From Deltaproteobacteria bacterium (GTDB lineage Bacteria; Desulfobacterota; Syntrophia; Syntrophales; UBA2192): DNA of 22,067 bases. Of this stretch, positions 15,203 through 22,067 are shown in pieces. The translations under genes and the position numbers were made by a program. The notes under the pieces are model-generated. The model made no database searches, was not told where the DNA came from, and saw nothing but the letters and a program-made list of their open reading frames with translations. The stretch covers positions 1 through 22,067 of the forward strand of contig JAPLJU010000102.1 in the NCBI GenBank assembly GCA_026388445.1, in the 5' to 3' direction. How positions within the stretch are numbered: position 1 is the first letter of the stretch; every line of letters starts with the position of its first letter.

Positions 15203-16141
15203 ATGCCGAAAGACCCCTCCTACCTCAGGTTGTATAGAGAAGGAAAGCTGCAGGAGAGGGCCCTTCAGGCCGTGGAACAGCTCCGGGACTGTGCGATCTG
15301 CCCGCGGGAATGTCATGTCGACCGTCTGTCGGGGGAGCGGGGTGTCTGCGAAACGGGACGCAAGGCGATAGTCTCGAGTTTCAACGCCCATTATGGCGAA
15401 GAGGCGCCACTCGTGGGGTCTTCCGGATCGGGGACGATTTTCTTCAGCGCCTGTAATCTTTTGTGCACCTTCTGCCAGAATTATGAGATCAGCCACCTCC
15501 GGGAGGGCGTCGAGGTGGAACCCGAGCAACTGGCCGCCATGATGCTTCGCCTGGCCAAAAGCGGCTGCCACAATATTAATTTCGTCACACCCACCCACGT
15601 GGTTCCGCAAATCCTCGAGGGCCTCATCGTGGCCGTGGAAAACGGGCTCCAGGTCCCCCTGGTATACAACAGCGGGGGATACGACAAGGTGGAGACCCTG
15701 CGTATCCTCGACGGTATCTTTGATATCTACATGCCGGATTTCAAGTTTTGGGATGCTGATACGGCCATGAAGTTTTGCAACGCGCCGGACTACCGTGAGC
15801 ACGCAAAGGCGGCGATCAAAGAGATGCATCTCCAGGTCGGCGACCTGGAGATGGATGGGAAGGGCGTTGCCCTGAAAGGACTCCTGGTGAGGCATCTAGT
15901 GATGCCAAATGACGCGGCCCACTCGGAGGAGGTATTGCGTTTCCTGGCGAAAGAAATATCACCCCATACCTACGTCAACGTCATGGATCAGTACAGGCCC
16001 TGTGGGGAGGCGTCCAAGGATCCGTCGATCAACCGTCGGATCACGTCTGAGGAATTCGAGCAGGCCGTGGATTGGGCGAGACAGGCGGGGTTGACTCGGC
16101 TGGATGCCAGGCAGAGGGGCCGGCGCATTCTCTTTTTCTAA
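15203..16141 (+). CDS. PflX-like radical SAM protein (pyruvate formate-lyase activating enzyme related)
   Basis: 312 residues. The N-terminal Cys-rich stretch is CAICPRECHVDR...GVCETG, followed by GSGTIFFSACNLLCTFCQNYEISH with the radical SAM cluster motif CxxxCxxC. Further on are GCHNINFVTPTHVVPQILE, VYNSGGYD, DIYMPDFKFWD and YVNVMDQYRPC, all characteristic of the PflX family. These proteins use a 4Fe-4S cluster and S-adenosylmethionine, but the substrate is not established. No glycyl-radical enzyme gene is in the window, so activation of one is unproved. The radical SAM and extra N-terminal cysteines suit an anaerobe. It lies 12 bases after the PEBP gene. Confidence 0.9.
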   Translation: MPKDPSYLRLYREGKLQERALQAVEQLRDCAICPRECHVDRLSGERGVCETGRKAIVSSFNAHYGEEAPLVGSSGSGTIFFSACNLLCTFCQNYEISHLREGVEVEPEQLAAMMLRLAKSGCHNINFVTPTHVVPQILEGLIVAVENGLQVPLVYNSGGYDKVETLRILDGIFDIYMPDFKFWDADTAMKFCNAPDYREHAKAAIKEMHLQVGDLEMDGKGVALKGLLVRHLVMPNDAAHSEEVLRFLAKEISPHTYVNVMDQYRPCGEASKDPSINRRITSEEFEQAVDWARQAGLTRLDARQRGRRILFF

Positions 16142-16203
16142 GAGGCCGTGGGATCCGGAAAAATTTGAATATCACCCTAGGAATATCAGGAGGAATATAA
16201 ACG

Positions 16204-16410
16204 GTGCCGATCTTCGAGTTTCACTGCGAAAAGTGTAACAGGGATTTCGAAATGCTCGTCTTGGGGAAAGAGCCTGCGAGCTGTCCGAACTGCAAGGGCA
16301 GAAAAGTCAAAAAGCTGCTCTCTGCATTCAGCCATTCAAGCGGGGGCAAGTTCACGAGTTCTAAGGGTTCGGAGTGCGGCAGCTGCTCTACCACAAGCTG
16401 CGGACCCTGA
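16204..16410 (+). CDS. FmdB-type small zinc ribbon protein
   Basis: 68 residues: MPIFEFHCEKCNRDFEMLV, then a second knuckle CPNCKG, with KVKKLLSAFSHSSGG and a Ser/Cys-rich tail (CGSCSTTSCGP). This is the FmdB family pattern, a predicted regulator with a single zinc ribbon (CxxC...CxxC). The extra cysteines of the tail could bind metal too. The start is GTG at 16204, supported by a perfect AGGAGG 10 bases upstream. It ends before a convergent kinase gene. Confidence 0.9.
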   Translation: MPIFEFHCEKCNRDFEMLVLGKEPASCPNCKGRKVKKLLSAFSHSSGGKFTSSKGSECGSCSTTSCGP

Positions 16411-16426
16411 GGGAAGTAAGGCTTAA

Positions 16427-16444
16427 GGCCGACGGGATTCGGCC
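16427..16444. repeat. Hairpin between convergent fmdB-like and kinase genes
   Basis: GGCCGA (16427-16432) and TCGGCC (16439-16444) form a perfect 6-bp stem with a 6-base loop. There is no T run on either side, so a terminator role is doubtful. Confidence 0.3.
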
Positions 16445-16484
16445 GAAGGTTCACGAAGCCAGCGTGGATGTCCGGGGCATTGTT

Positions 16485-18110
16485 TTACTTTTTGTCGATC
16501 AGCTCCCGGATTTTCTTCAACATATTTTCAAGCCGGTAGGGTTTGGAGACGTAGCCGGACGCGCCCGCTTCCATTAGATATTTCACGGTCTGACTCGCCG
16601 CGTAACCACTCGCAATGACGACCTGAGCCTTGGGATTGATTTTCAGGATCTCCTGAAGGCACTGCTCCCCCCCCATGCCGGGCATCCCCAGGTCCAGGAT
16701 GACCAGACCAATCTCGCCTCCCCTGGCCCGGTACAGATCGACCGCTTCCTCCCCGCTCCTGGCCGTGAGCGTTGTGTAGCCGAACTGTTCCAGAATATTC
16801 ACACCGATATCCAGTATGTTGGTTTCGTCATCCACCAGAAGGATCGTCTCCCCGCCATAGAGATGAACATCCCGCTCGGGCTCGGCGACCCTGCCCTCGG
16901 TCGCGGATTCCAGCGCGGGGAAGTAGATCCTGAAGGTTGTCCCCTTTCCCCGTTCGGTTTCGCAGGTGATGTGACCGTTGTGGCTCTGGACAATCCCGTA
17001 CACGATGGACAGCCCCAGACCGGTCCCCATCCCCACCCCCTTGGTGGTATAGAAGGGCTCAAAGATATGTTCGAGGGTTTCCGGGTCCATGCCATGGCCT
17101 GTGTCCGTGAGGACCATCTGCACGTGCGCACCCGGCCTGACGCCGACATGGGTGTCACAGTACTTTTCATCCAGAAAGATATCCCTTGTCTCGACCCTGA
17201 ACTTTCCCCCCTCTGGCATCGCATCCTTGGCGTTGAGCCCCATGTTAAACATGATATGTTCAAACTGCACGGCATCCGCATTGATCGGCTCCAGGTAATC
17301 GCTCAGGTCGAGCTCTACATGAACCGTCTCGGGAAGCGTTTTGATGAGGAGCTTGTAGGCCTGATGCAGGACTTCATTGAGATTCACGGGCCTCAACTTG
17401 CTCTCCTCCTTCCGGCCGAAAATCAGGAGCTGCTTGGTCAGAAGAGCGGCCCGCTCCACCGATTTTTCCATCTGCATCAGGTAGTGCTGCTCACGATCGG
17501 TAAGGTCCTTCTTCATCATGAGGAGCTGAATATACCCTGAGATGCCCTGTAGATAATTGTTGAAATCGTGGGCGATGCCTCCGGCGAGGGTCCCGATGGC
17601 CTCCATCTTCTTCGTATACTGGAGCTGGGTGTCCAGTTGCGTCTGCGCCGTGATATCCCTCACGAGGCAAAGGAAAGCAGGCTTATCTTCCCAGCTGATC
17701 GGGGCTGCGTTGATCTCGGCATGGAGGACATCTCCTTTCTTGTTGAGCGCCCTGAAAGAAAAGGTACCGGGTGCCTGTCCTCCATCGCCCGCCCTTCTGA
17801 ACTTTTCCGTGACTTTGTTTCTGTCGTCGGGATGGATGAGATCCGTTACGGTGAGATTCGCGAGTTCACCTTCCGTGTATCCCGTGACCGCAATCGTGAA
17901 GGGGTTGGGATACTTGATGCGGTTGCCCTGAAGGATAAAAATGCTGTCCTGGGTGTGCTGAACGAGAAGCCGGCACCACTCCTCGGATTCACCGAGGGCC
18001 TGGACGACACGCCGATGCTCGTCCTCCAGCGTTTCCAGTTCCGCCACCCGCCGGCGAAGATCCTTCAGCTCACCTTCAAGCAATTCCTTCTCTCTCTGAT
18101 CGTCAATCAA
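16485..18110 (-). CDS. Soluble PAS hybrid sensor histidine kinase with receiver domain
   Basis: 541 residues with no membrane segment. In order: a short coiled coil (about 5-40); a PAS domain (about 45-155); a HisKA-type domain with GGIAHDFNNYLQGI, phospho-acceptor His181; an HATPase domain with N box NAKDAM (Asn293), DTGHGMD (Asp336) and GMGTGLGLS (about 360-368); and a C-terminal receiver domain (about 420-540) with phospho-acceptor Asp473, the SGYA Thr/Ser position and Lys523. The kinase should autophosphorylate and pass the phosphate to its own receiver. Its signal is unknown and no output regulator is adjacent. TTG at 18110 is chosen because it has AGGAG upstream. Confidence 0.92.
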   Translation of the reverse strand: MIDDQREKELLEGELKDLRRRVAELETLEDEHRRVVQALGESEEWCRLLVQHTQDSIFILQGNRIKYPNPFTIAVTGYTEGELANLTVTDLIHPDDRNKVTEKFRRAGDGGQAPGTFSFRALNKKGDVLHAEINAAPISWEDKPAFLCLVRDITAQTQLDTQLQYTKKMEAIGTLAGGIAHDFNNYLQGISGYIQLLMMKKDLTDREQHYLMQMEKSVERAALLTKQLLIFGRKEESKLRPVNLNEVLHQAYKLLIKTLPETVHVELDLSDYLEPINADAVQFEHIMFNMGLNAKDAMPEGGKFRVETRDIFLDEKYCDTHVGVRPGAHVQMVLTDTGHGMDPETLEHIFEPFYTTKGVGMGTGLGLSIVYGIVQSHNGHITCETERGKGTTFRIYFPALESATEGRVAEPERDVHLYGGETILLVDDETNILDIGVNILEQFGYTTLTARSGEEAVDLYRARGGEIGLVILDLGMPGMGGEQCLQEILKINPKAQVVIASGYAASQTVKYLMEAGASGYVSKPYRLENMLKKIRELIDKK

Positions 18111-18188
18111 TACCTTCGGCTCCTGTGCATGATGAATGGAATATTTTCGGTCGCCCTGTCGGAGAGCAATGTCCTTTAACTTGAAAAA

Positions 18189-18728
18189 TCAGGAGGATAT
18201 TTCCGCACCGTTGTATATGACCTGTCCATCCCGCACCGCTGCCCACCTGGACATTTTGTGGACTTCGCTCTTCTCGGCGTCCAGCAGGTGAATGACCTCC
18301 GTGCCGTGTGCCGTGAGGTAGTCCGAGAGAATCCACCGGTGACAGCGGAGGGGCAATGTTTCCGCACAGAGGAGACAGGTCCTTTCTTTCTGCACGATCT
18401 TCAGCAAAAGCGCAACATTTTCTTCAAAGCTCTTTGAGAGCATGTAATCGGCGTAGTTGCGGAAACCATCCCTCTTCAGCGCGAGGTTCGGCGACCGATC
18501 GCCGAGACCTTTTTTCCGGAAGCCCCCGAGCGGCCGGCACCACTGGTAAGACATGCCGGACGAAGGCAGTTCGCGTTCGAGATAGGCACCGCTGAAATGG
18601 GCGTACCTCCTCGAACCCGGGAAGGAGCGGATGTCCACCACGATATCGATCTCGTAATGCTTCAGGATACGGATAAACTCCTCGAAGGATTTGTTGCCGT
18701 GCCCTATCGTGTAAACCTTTTCGCTCAA
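18189..18728 (-). CDS. DUF488 domain protein
   Basis: 179 residues. It shows the DUF488 pattern: YTIGHGNKSFEEFI at the start, VVDIRSFPGSRR, the mid-region NYADYM, and the C-terminal CAETLPLRCHR (Cys121, Cys129, His130, Arg131). The function of the family is unknown, and the conserved Cys/His/Arg group suggests a catalytic or ligand-binding site. The start is TTG at 18728, with a G-rich GGGGGTG upstream. It begins 26 bases after the rarA stop and runs the same way, so it is probably in the same transcript. The kinase gene starts 78 bases after its stop. Confidence 0.88.
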   Translation of the reverse strand: MSEKVYTIGHGNKSFEEFIRILKHYEIDIVVDIRSFPGSRRYAHFSGAYLERELPSSGMSYQWCRPLGGFRKKGLGDRSPNLALKRDGFRNYADYMLSKSFEENVALLLKIVQKERTCLLCAETLPLRCHRWILSDYLTAHGTEVIHLLDAEKSEVHKMSRWAAVRDGQVIYNGAEISS

Positions 18729-18754
18729 CGGTCGTCACCCCCTGCTCAGCCCGG

Positions 18755-20140
18755 TTACGGGGTCTCCCGATCGGGATCGCGATTTTTCTTCCCGGGGCCT
18801 TCTTTATGATCGAGTGATGCTCTGAGCTTTCGCCATTTCTCGAGTCTTTCCTGGAGGACCTTCTCGTATCCGCGGCCGGTCGGTCTGTAGTAGATGTCCC
18901 CGCGAAGGGGTTCGGGAAGATATTCCTGGGGAACATAGGCCTCTTCGAAATCATGGGCGTACCGGTAACCCTTGCCATAGTTCAGCTCTTTCATCAATTT
19001 TGTCGGCGCGTTCCGGATGTGCAGGGGAACGGGAAGGGAACCCGTCCTGTGGATGGCGTCCCTGGCCCTGCCGTAGGCCCGGTAGACGGCGTTGCTCTTC
19101 GGAGCCGTGGCGAGGTAGATGGCTGCCTGGGCGAGGGCCAGCTCCCCTTCGGGCAGACCGATAAACTCATAGGCCTGCATGGCCGCCATGACAACTAAGA
19201 GGGCCTGGGGATCGGCGTTTCCCACATCCTCGGAGGCGAACCGGACCATCCGCCTGGCGATGTAGAGCGGGTCCTCGCCTGCTTCAAGCATCCGCGCAAG
19301 CCAGTAGAGGGCCGCATCAGGGTCACTTCCCCGGAGGCTCTTGTGGAGGGCCGATATGAGGTTGTAGTGCTCCTCACCGTCTTTATCATACTGCAACGCC
19401 TTGCGCTGCAGGGCCGTCTCCACCCCTTCCCGGGTGATCTTCCTCTCTCCGGCCGTTCTGCCCTGGACAAGGGAGGCCGCCGCCTCCAGGTTATTCAGTG
19501 CTGTCCTTGCATCGCCGTCGGAAGACCAGATGATGTGCTGAATCGCCTCTTCGTCGACCCTGAGCTCAAGTTCACCGAGTCCCCTGTCCCGGTCCTCGAT
19601 GGCCCTCCGGAGGATGGTAAGAAGCTCCTCCTCCGTGTAGGGTTTCAATACCATGACCCGTGTGCGCGAGAGAAGGGGGGAGATAACCTCGAAGGAGGGG
19701 TTTTCCGTCGTTGCCCCGATGAGCGTGATGAGACCGCTTTCGACGTGCGGGAGAAAGCCGTCCTGCTGGGCTTTGTTGAAACGGTGAATCTCGTCGACGA
19801 AGAGAATGGTTTTACGCCCGTGGAGTTTTTGCTGGGATCTTGCCTCGTCGATGACGGCCCGGATTTCCTTGACGCCGGAAAGAACGGCCGAGAACGATTC
19901 AAAATGAGACTGGGGCTCGCTTGCCATGATGCGGGCAAGGGTCGTCTTCCCCGATCCGGGCGGGCCCCAGAAGATGACGGAGAAAAGGCGATCTTCCTCG
20001 ATGGCGCGTCGGAGCAGGCTGTCCGGCCCAAGGAGATGAGACTGTCCCACAAAGTCCTTGAGGCTCTTCGGCCGCATCCTTTCCGCCAGGGGGGCGGAAG
20101 GGTTCTTCCCATTCTCGACCGGTTTACTGAACAGATCCAT
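18755..20140 (-). CDS. rarA: Replication-associated recombination protein RarA (MgsA)
   Basis: A 461-residue AAA+ ATPase. RMRPKSLKDFVGQSHLLG at the start, Walker A GPPGSGKTT (59-67), Walker B ILFVDEIHRF (112-121), sensor 1 ATTENPSF (143-150) and the C-terminal helical part with RFASEDVGNADPQAL identify RarA. It is related to clamp loaders and acts at stalled replication forks. The ATG at 20140 is the first Met of the conserved MDLFS-type start. A weak promoter match lies upstream (20187-20215). It is followed closely by the DUF488 gene. Confidence 0.95.
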   Translation of the reverse strand: MDLFSKPVENGKNPSAPLAERMRPKSLKDFVGQSHLLGPDSLLRRAIEEDRLFSVIFWGPPGSGKTTLARIMASEPQSHFESFSAVLSGVKEIRAVIDEARSQQKLHGRKTILFVDEIHRFNKAQQDGFLPHVESGLITLIGATTENPSFEVISPLLSRTRVMVLKPYTEEELLTILRRAIEDRDRGLGELELRVDEEAIQHIIWSSDGDARTALNNLEAAASLVQGRTAGERKITREGVETALQRKALQYDKDGEEHYNLISALHKSLRGSDPDAALYWLARMLEAGEDPLYIARRMVRFASEDVGNADPQALLVVMAAMQAYEFIGLPEGELALAQAAIYLATAPKSNAVYRAYGRARDAIHRTGSLPVPLHIRNAPTKLMKELNYGKGYRYAHDFEEAYVPQEYLPEPLRGDIYYRPTGRGYEKVLQERLEKWRKLRASLDHKEGPGKKNRDPDRETP

Positions 20141-20186
20141 CCGTCAAAGGCTCCGCCTGCGGCTCATCGGCCATGCGAGAGGAATG

Positions 20187-20215
20187 AAACTATCACGGAA
20201 CCTTCTTAAAAACAA
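20187..20215 (-). promoter_or_regulatory. Candidate promoter for rarA
   Basis: On the minus strand TTGTTT (20215-20210), 17 bases, TAGTTT (20192-20187), about 50 bases before the rarA ATG. This is a by-eye match with moderate hexamers. Confidence 0.28.
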
Positions 20216-20231
20216 TATCCCCTGACCACCG

Positions 20232-21435
20232 CTACCCGTCTCGGGGTTTCGGGAATTTTTCAATCGCCTTCAGGGCCCTCTGGATTTCCTCGTCGGGCAG
20301 ATCGTATTTTTGGAGCTGACCCGAGAGATAGGCGTCGTAGGAGGCAAGATCGACAAGTCCGTGGCCACTCCAGTTGAAGAGGATGACCTTTTCCTTTCCT
20401 TCCTCACGGGCACGCCGGGCCTCATCGACGACGGCCGCGATGGCGTGGTCGGTCTCCGGGGCGGGGATGAAGCAACATGGCCAGAAGCGGGGTCGTCATG
20501 GCCAGGTCTCCGAAGTCGTAGGCAAATGGCCCCCGCGTGAGCGTCGGGCAGGATGACGGTTCGGCGGCGATGAAGCTGATCTGTTTTCCGTGGATCTTGT
20601 CGCGTACGAAGGGAAGGCTGAGCCCCGCAAAGTTGCTCCCGCCGCCAGCACAGCCGATGACCACGTCGGGGTATTCACCGATCTTCTCCATCTGCTTTTT
20701 GGCTTCGAGACCGATGATCGTCTGATGGAGAAGGACGTGGTTCAGCACACTTCCCAGTGAATAGCGCGAGTCCTTGCCTTTCACGGCGTCCTCGATGGCT
20801 TCACTGATGGCGATGCCCAGGCTCCCCGGAGAGTCCGGGTCTCTGGCCAGGACCTTTTTTCCCGCCTCCGTCAGGGTACTGGGAGACGGGATGCACTCGG
20901 CCCCCCAGGTCATCATCATGATCCGCCGGTAGGGCTTCTGCTCGAAGCTCACCCGGACCATGAAAACACGGCACTCGAGGCCGAACATGTGGCAGGCCAT
21001 GGCAAGTGCGCTGCCCCACTGCCCGGCCCCCGTCTCCGTCGACAGGCGCTTCACACCGGCGATCTTGTTATAGTAGGCCTGCGCCACGGCCGTGTTGGGT
21101 TTGTGAGAGCCCGGGGGGCTCACGCCCTCGTTCTTGTAGTAGATCTTCACCGGAGCCTTCAGCAATTTTTCGAAATTCCTTGCCCGGCAAAGCGGCGTGG
21201 GACGCCAGAGGAGGTATTTCTCCAGGACCTCGTCGGGAATCCGGATGAAACGATCCGCGCTCATCTCCTGCTCGATGAGGTTCATGGGAAAGATCGCCGC
21301 CATGTCCTGTGCGGTGATGGGTTTTCCCGTTCCGGGGTGAAGCGGCGGGTGCATCGGGGTCGGCATGTCCGCCAGAATGTTGTACCACTCCCTGGGAATC
21401 TCATCGTCCCGCAACAAGATTTTGATGTTTTCCAT
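20232..21435 (-). pseudogene. trpB2: TrpB2-type tryptophan synthase beta chain, internally deleted and frameshifted
   Basis: The first about 320 codons (from 21435) match TrpB2: WRPTPLCRARNFEKLL, the PLP lysine in GSHKPNTA, TETGAGQWGSALA, the long TrpB2 Trp-rich helix region and the phosphate loop GGGSNF, ending LAMTTPLLAM. In the original frame only 17 nonsense residues follow, to a stop at 20422. In the neighbouring frame the real C-terminus resumes at IPAPETDHAIAAVVDEARRA (from about 20468) and runs about 78 residues, through VILFNWSGHG, to TAG at 20232-20234. About 55-60 residues are missing, including the HAGGLRYHG region usual in TrpB2. The enzyme would join indole and serine to make tryptophan. 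It has no trp neighbours. AGGAGG precedes the ATG. A Trp leader lies upstream. Confidence 0.88.
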
Positions 21436-21468
21436 GTTCTATCCTCCTCTGAGTAAATTTCTTGAAAT

Positions 21469-21494
21469 AAAAAAGCCATGGGGATTCCCATGGC
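21469..21494 (-). terminator. Intrinsic terminator of the trpB2 leader (attenuator)
   Basis: On the minus strand GCCATGGG (21494-21487), loop AATC, CCCATGGC (21482-21475) is a perfect 8-bp stem, followed at once by TTTTTT (21474-21469). It lies between the leader peptide and the trpB2 ATG, with the ribosome-binding site after it. This is the position of an attenuator. Confidence 0.85.
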
Positions 21495-21503
21495 GTCCAA
21501 ATG

Positions 21504-21538
21504 AAAAAGCCATGGGGAGATTCCGCCTCACCCACGGC
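21504..21538 (-). terminator. Second U-tailed hairpin of the trpB2 leader
   Basis: On the minus strand GCCGTGGG (21538-21531) pairs with CCCATGGC (21516-21509) with one G-U pair over a 14-base loop, followed by TTTTT (21508-21504). Its right arm is identical to the right arm of the downstream terminator and can also pair perfectly with that terminator's left arm, so it may act as the antiterminator switch. Confidence 0.6.
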
Positions 21539-21562
21539 TCTTCTGTTCCTTTCAGGAAAAGC

Positions 21563-21628
21563 CTATCCGGGCGGGCCTGTTGGGCACCACCACCAGCCAT
21601 ACCTGTTTACGTTTTGATTGTTGATCAT
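21563..21628 (-). CDS. Tryptophan leader peptide (trpL-like), 21 residues
   Basis: A short gene not expected in normal annotation. It starts at ATG 21628-21626, reads MINNQNVNRYG, has three consecutive Trp codons (TGG x3, 21595-21587) and ends CPTGPPG before TAG (21565-21563). A good ribosome-binding site (AGGTGA) lies 5 bases before the ATG. It sits between a promoter match and the U-tailed hairpins, 127 bases upstream of trpB2, the arrangement of ribosome-mediated trp attenuation. Stalling at the Trp codons would report low charged tRNA-Trp. It resembles trpL of the enteric trp operon in logic, but the peptide itself is not a copy of it. Confidence 0.85.
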   Translation of the reverse strand: MINNQNVNRYGWWWCPTGPPG

Positions 21629-21652
21629 TTCTCTCACCTGTCGCGTGTTGTC

Positions 21653-21681
21653 CTGCTAGCATAATAAATTTACACTGTCAA
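21653..21681 (-). promoter_or_regulatory. Promoter for the trp leader and trpB2
   Basis: On the minus strand TTGACA (21681-21676, perfect), 17 bases, TAGCAG (21658-21653), with TGC directly before the -10 (an extended -10 feature). The expected transcript would start about 18 bases before the leader ATG. Confidence 0.5.
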
Positions 21682-21712
21682 GGTGAAAATCACTGTTTGT
21701 CTTTCTCCATCA

Positions 21713-21739
21713 TTGAATTATGGACGGATTTGTTATATA
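21713..21739 (+). promoter_or_regulatory. Candidate promoter for ino1
   Basis: TTGAAT (21713-21718), 15 bases, TATATA (21734-21739) preceded by TGT, an extended -10. It reads toward the TTG at 21802. The spacing is short. Confidence 0.3.
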
Positions 21740-21801
21740 CATCTCACCGTTTCGTCGCCTGGAGAGAAAAGGGGCATCCGTCAGAAGGAGGGGGATCGGT
21801 C

Positions 21802-22067
21802 TTGGAGAAGATCAGGGTTGCCATGGTGGGGGTGGGGAACTGCGCCTCATCGCTGGTGCAGGGGATCGCCTACTACGGGGGCAAATCCCCCCGGGAGGTC
21901 ACGGGACTCATGCACTGGGACATCGGGGGCTATAAGCCCTCGGACATCGAGGTGGTCTGCGCCTTCGACATCGACTCAAGGAAGGTGGGGAGGGACGTTT
22001 CGGAGGCCATTTTTTCACCCCCCAACTGTACGGCCATCTTTCAGAAGAAGGTCCCGAAGAAGGGGGT
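21802..22067 (+). CDS. ino1: myo-Inositol-1-phosphate synthase (5' end only)
   Basis: 88 codons up to the window edge. The sequence opens MEKIRVAMVGVGNCASSLVQ, the NAD-binding start of inositol phosphate synthases. It continues with GLMHWDIGGYKPSDIE, VVCAFDID, RKVGRDVSEAIFSPPN, which are diagnostic of the archaeal/bacterial type. The enzyme converts glucose 6-phosphate to inositol 1-phosphate, used for inositol lipids or compatible solutes. The start is TTG at 21802, set by the conserved N-terminus, with AAGGAGG about 10 bases upstream. It is divergent from the trp leader. Confidence 0.92.
   Translation, partial: MEKIRVAMVGVGNCASSLVQGIAYYGGKSPREVTGLMHWDIGGYKPSDIEVVCAFDIDSRKVGRDVSEAIFSPPNCTAIFQKKVPKKG

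Noticed and set aside
14684..15895. Minus-strand 403-codon open frame opposite the PEBP and PflX-like genes
   Set aside because: Antisense shadow of two genes with strong family motifs.
19343..20209. Plus-strand 288-codon open frame opposite rarA
   Set aside because: Antisense of an intact AAA+ gene, with no family motif of its own.
21469..21538. Repeated CCATGGC blocks as a CRISPR or insertion-sequence repeat
   Set aside because: There are only two copies, each the right arm of a U-tailed hairpin. They are explained by the attenuator.

Overview
The window is a gene-dense stretch of a bacterial chromosome with moderately high G+C and short gaps. It looks like an anaerobic deltaproteobacterium (Desulfobacterota), perhaps near Syntrophus or its relatives. 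That placement is an inference from the mix of genes: the rpmH-rnpA-yidD-yidC-jag-mnmE order, an orphan TrpB2, a PflX-like radical SAM protein, a PAS hybrid kinase and an archaeal-like inositol phosphate synthase. No phylogenetic marker was compared. No tRNA, rRNA, CRISPR array, insertion sequence or prophage was seen.

Layout. Position 1-108 is the 5' end of uvrB on the minus strand. From 312 a plus-strand housekeeping block runs rpmH, rnpA, yidD, yidC, khpB/jag, mnmE (ribosome, RNase P, membrane insertion, tRNA modification), then a rodZ-like gene and tatA. ssb faces tatA on the minus strand. Divergent from ssb is a plus block: plsC, uppP, ftsK, rimO (lipid synthesis, undecaprenyl phosphate recycling, chromosome translocation, S12 methylthiolation). 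An AT-rich gap rich in dyads leads to a stand-alone D-Ala-D-Ala-ligase-like ATP-grasp gene. A minus pair follows: a THEP1-type NTPase and a CheR-type methyltransferase that has lost its SAM-binding core. Plus-strand genes follow for a PEBP/YbhB protein, a PflX-like radical SAM protein and an FmdB-type zinc ribbon. The rest is mostly minus: a soluble PAS hybrid histidine kinase, a DUF488 protein, rarA, and an orphan trpB2 with an internal frameshifting deletion. The window ends in the plus-strand start of ino1.

The most notable element is upstream of trpB2, at about 21469-21681 on the minus strand: a promoter, an apparently unannotated 21-residue leader peptide with three consecutive Trp codons, and four mutually complementary RNA segments forming two U-tailed hairpins. 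This is a good candidate for a ribosome-mediated tryptophan attenuator controlling an orphan trpB2. The gene it controls is itself broken, by a deletion of roughly 55-60 codons plus a frameshift. The cheR-like gene about 7 kb away carries the same type of lesion. Whether these are real decay or assembly errors is the main open question. Other points of interest are a PEBP gene with a strong internal ribosome-binding site suggesting secreted and cytoplasmic forms, an L34 with an atypical N-terminus, and many TTG starts.
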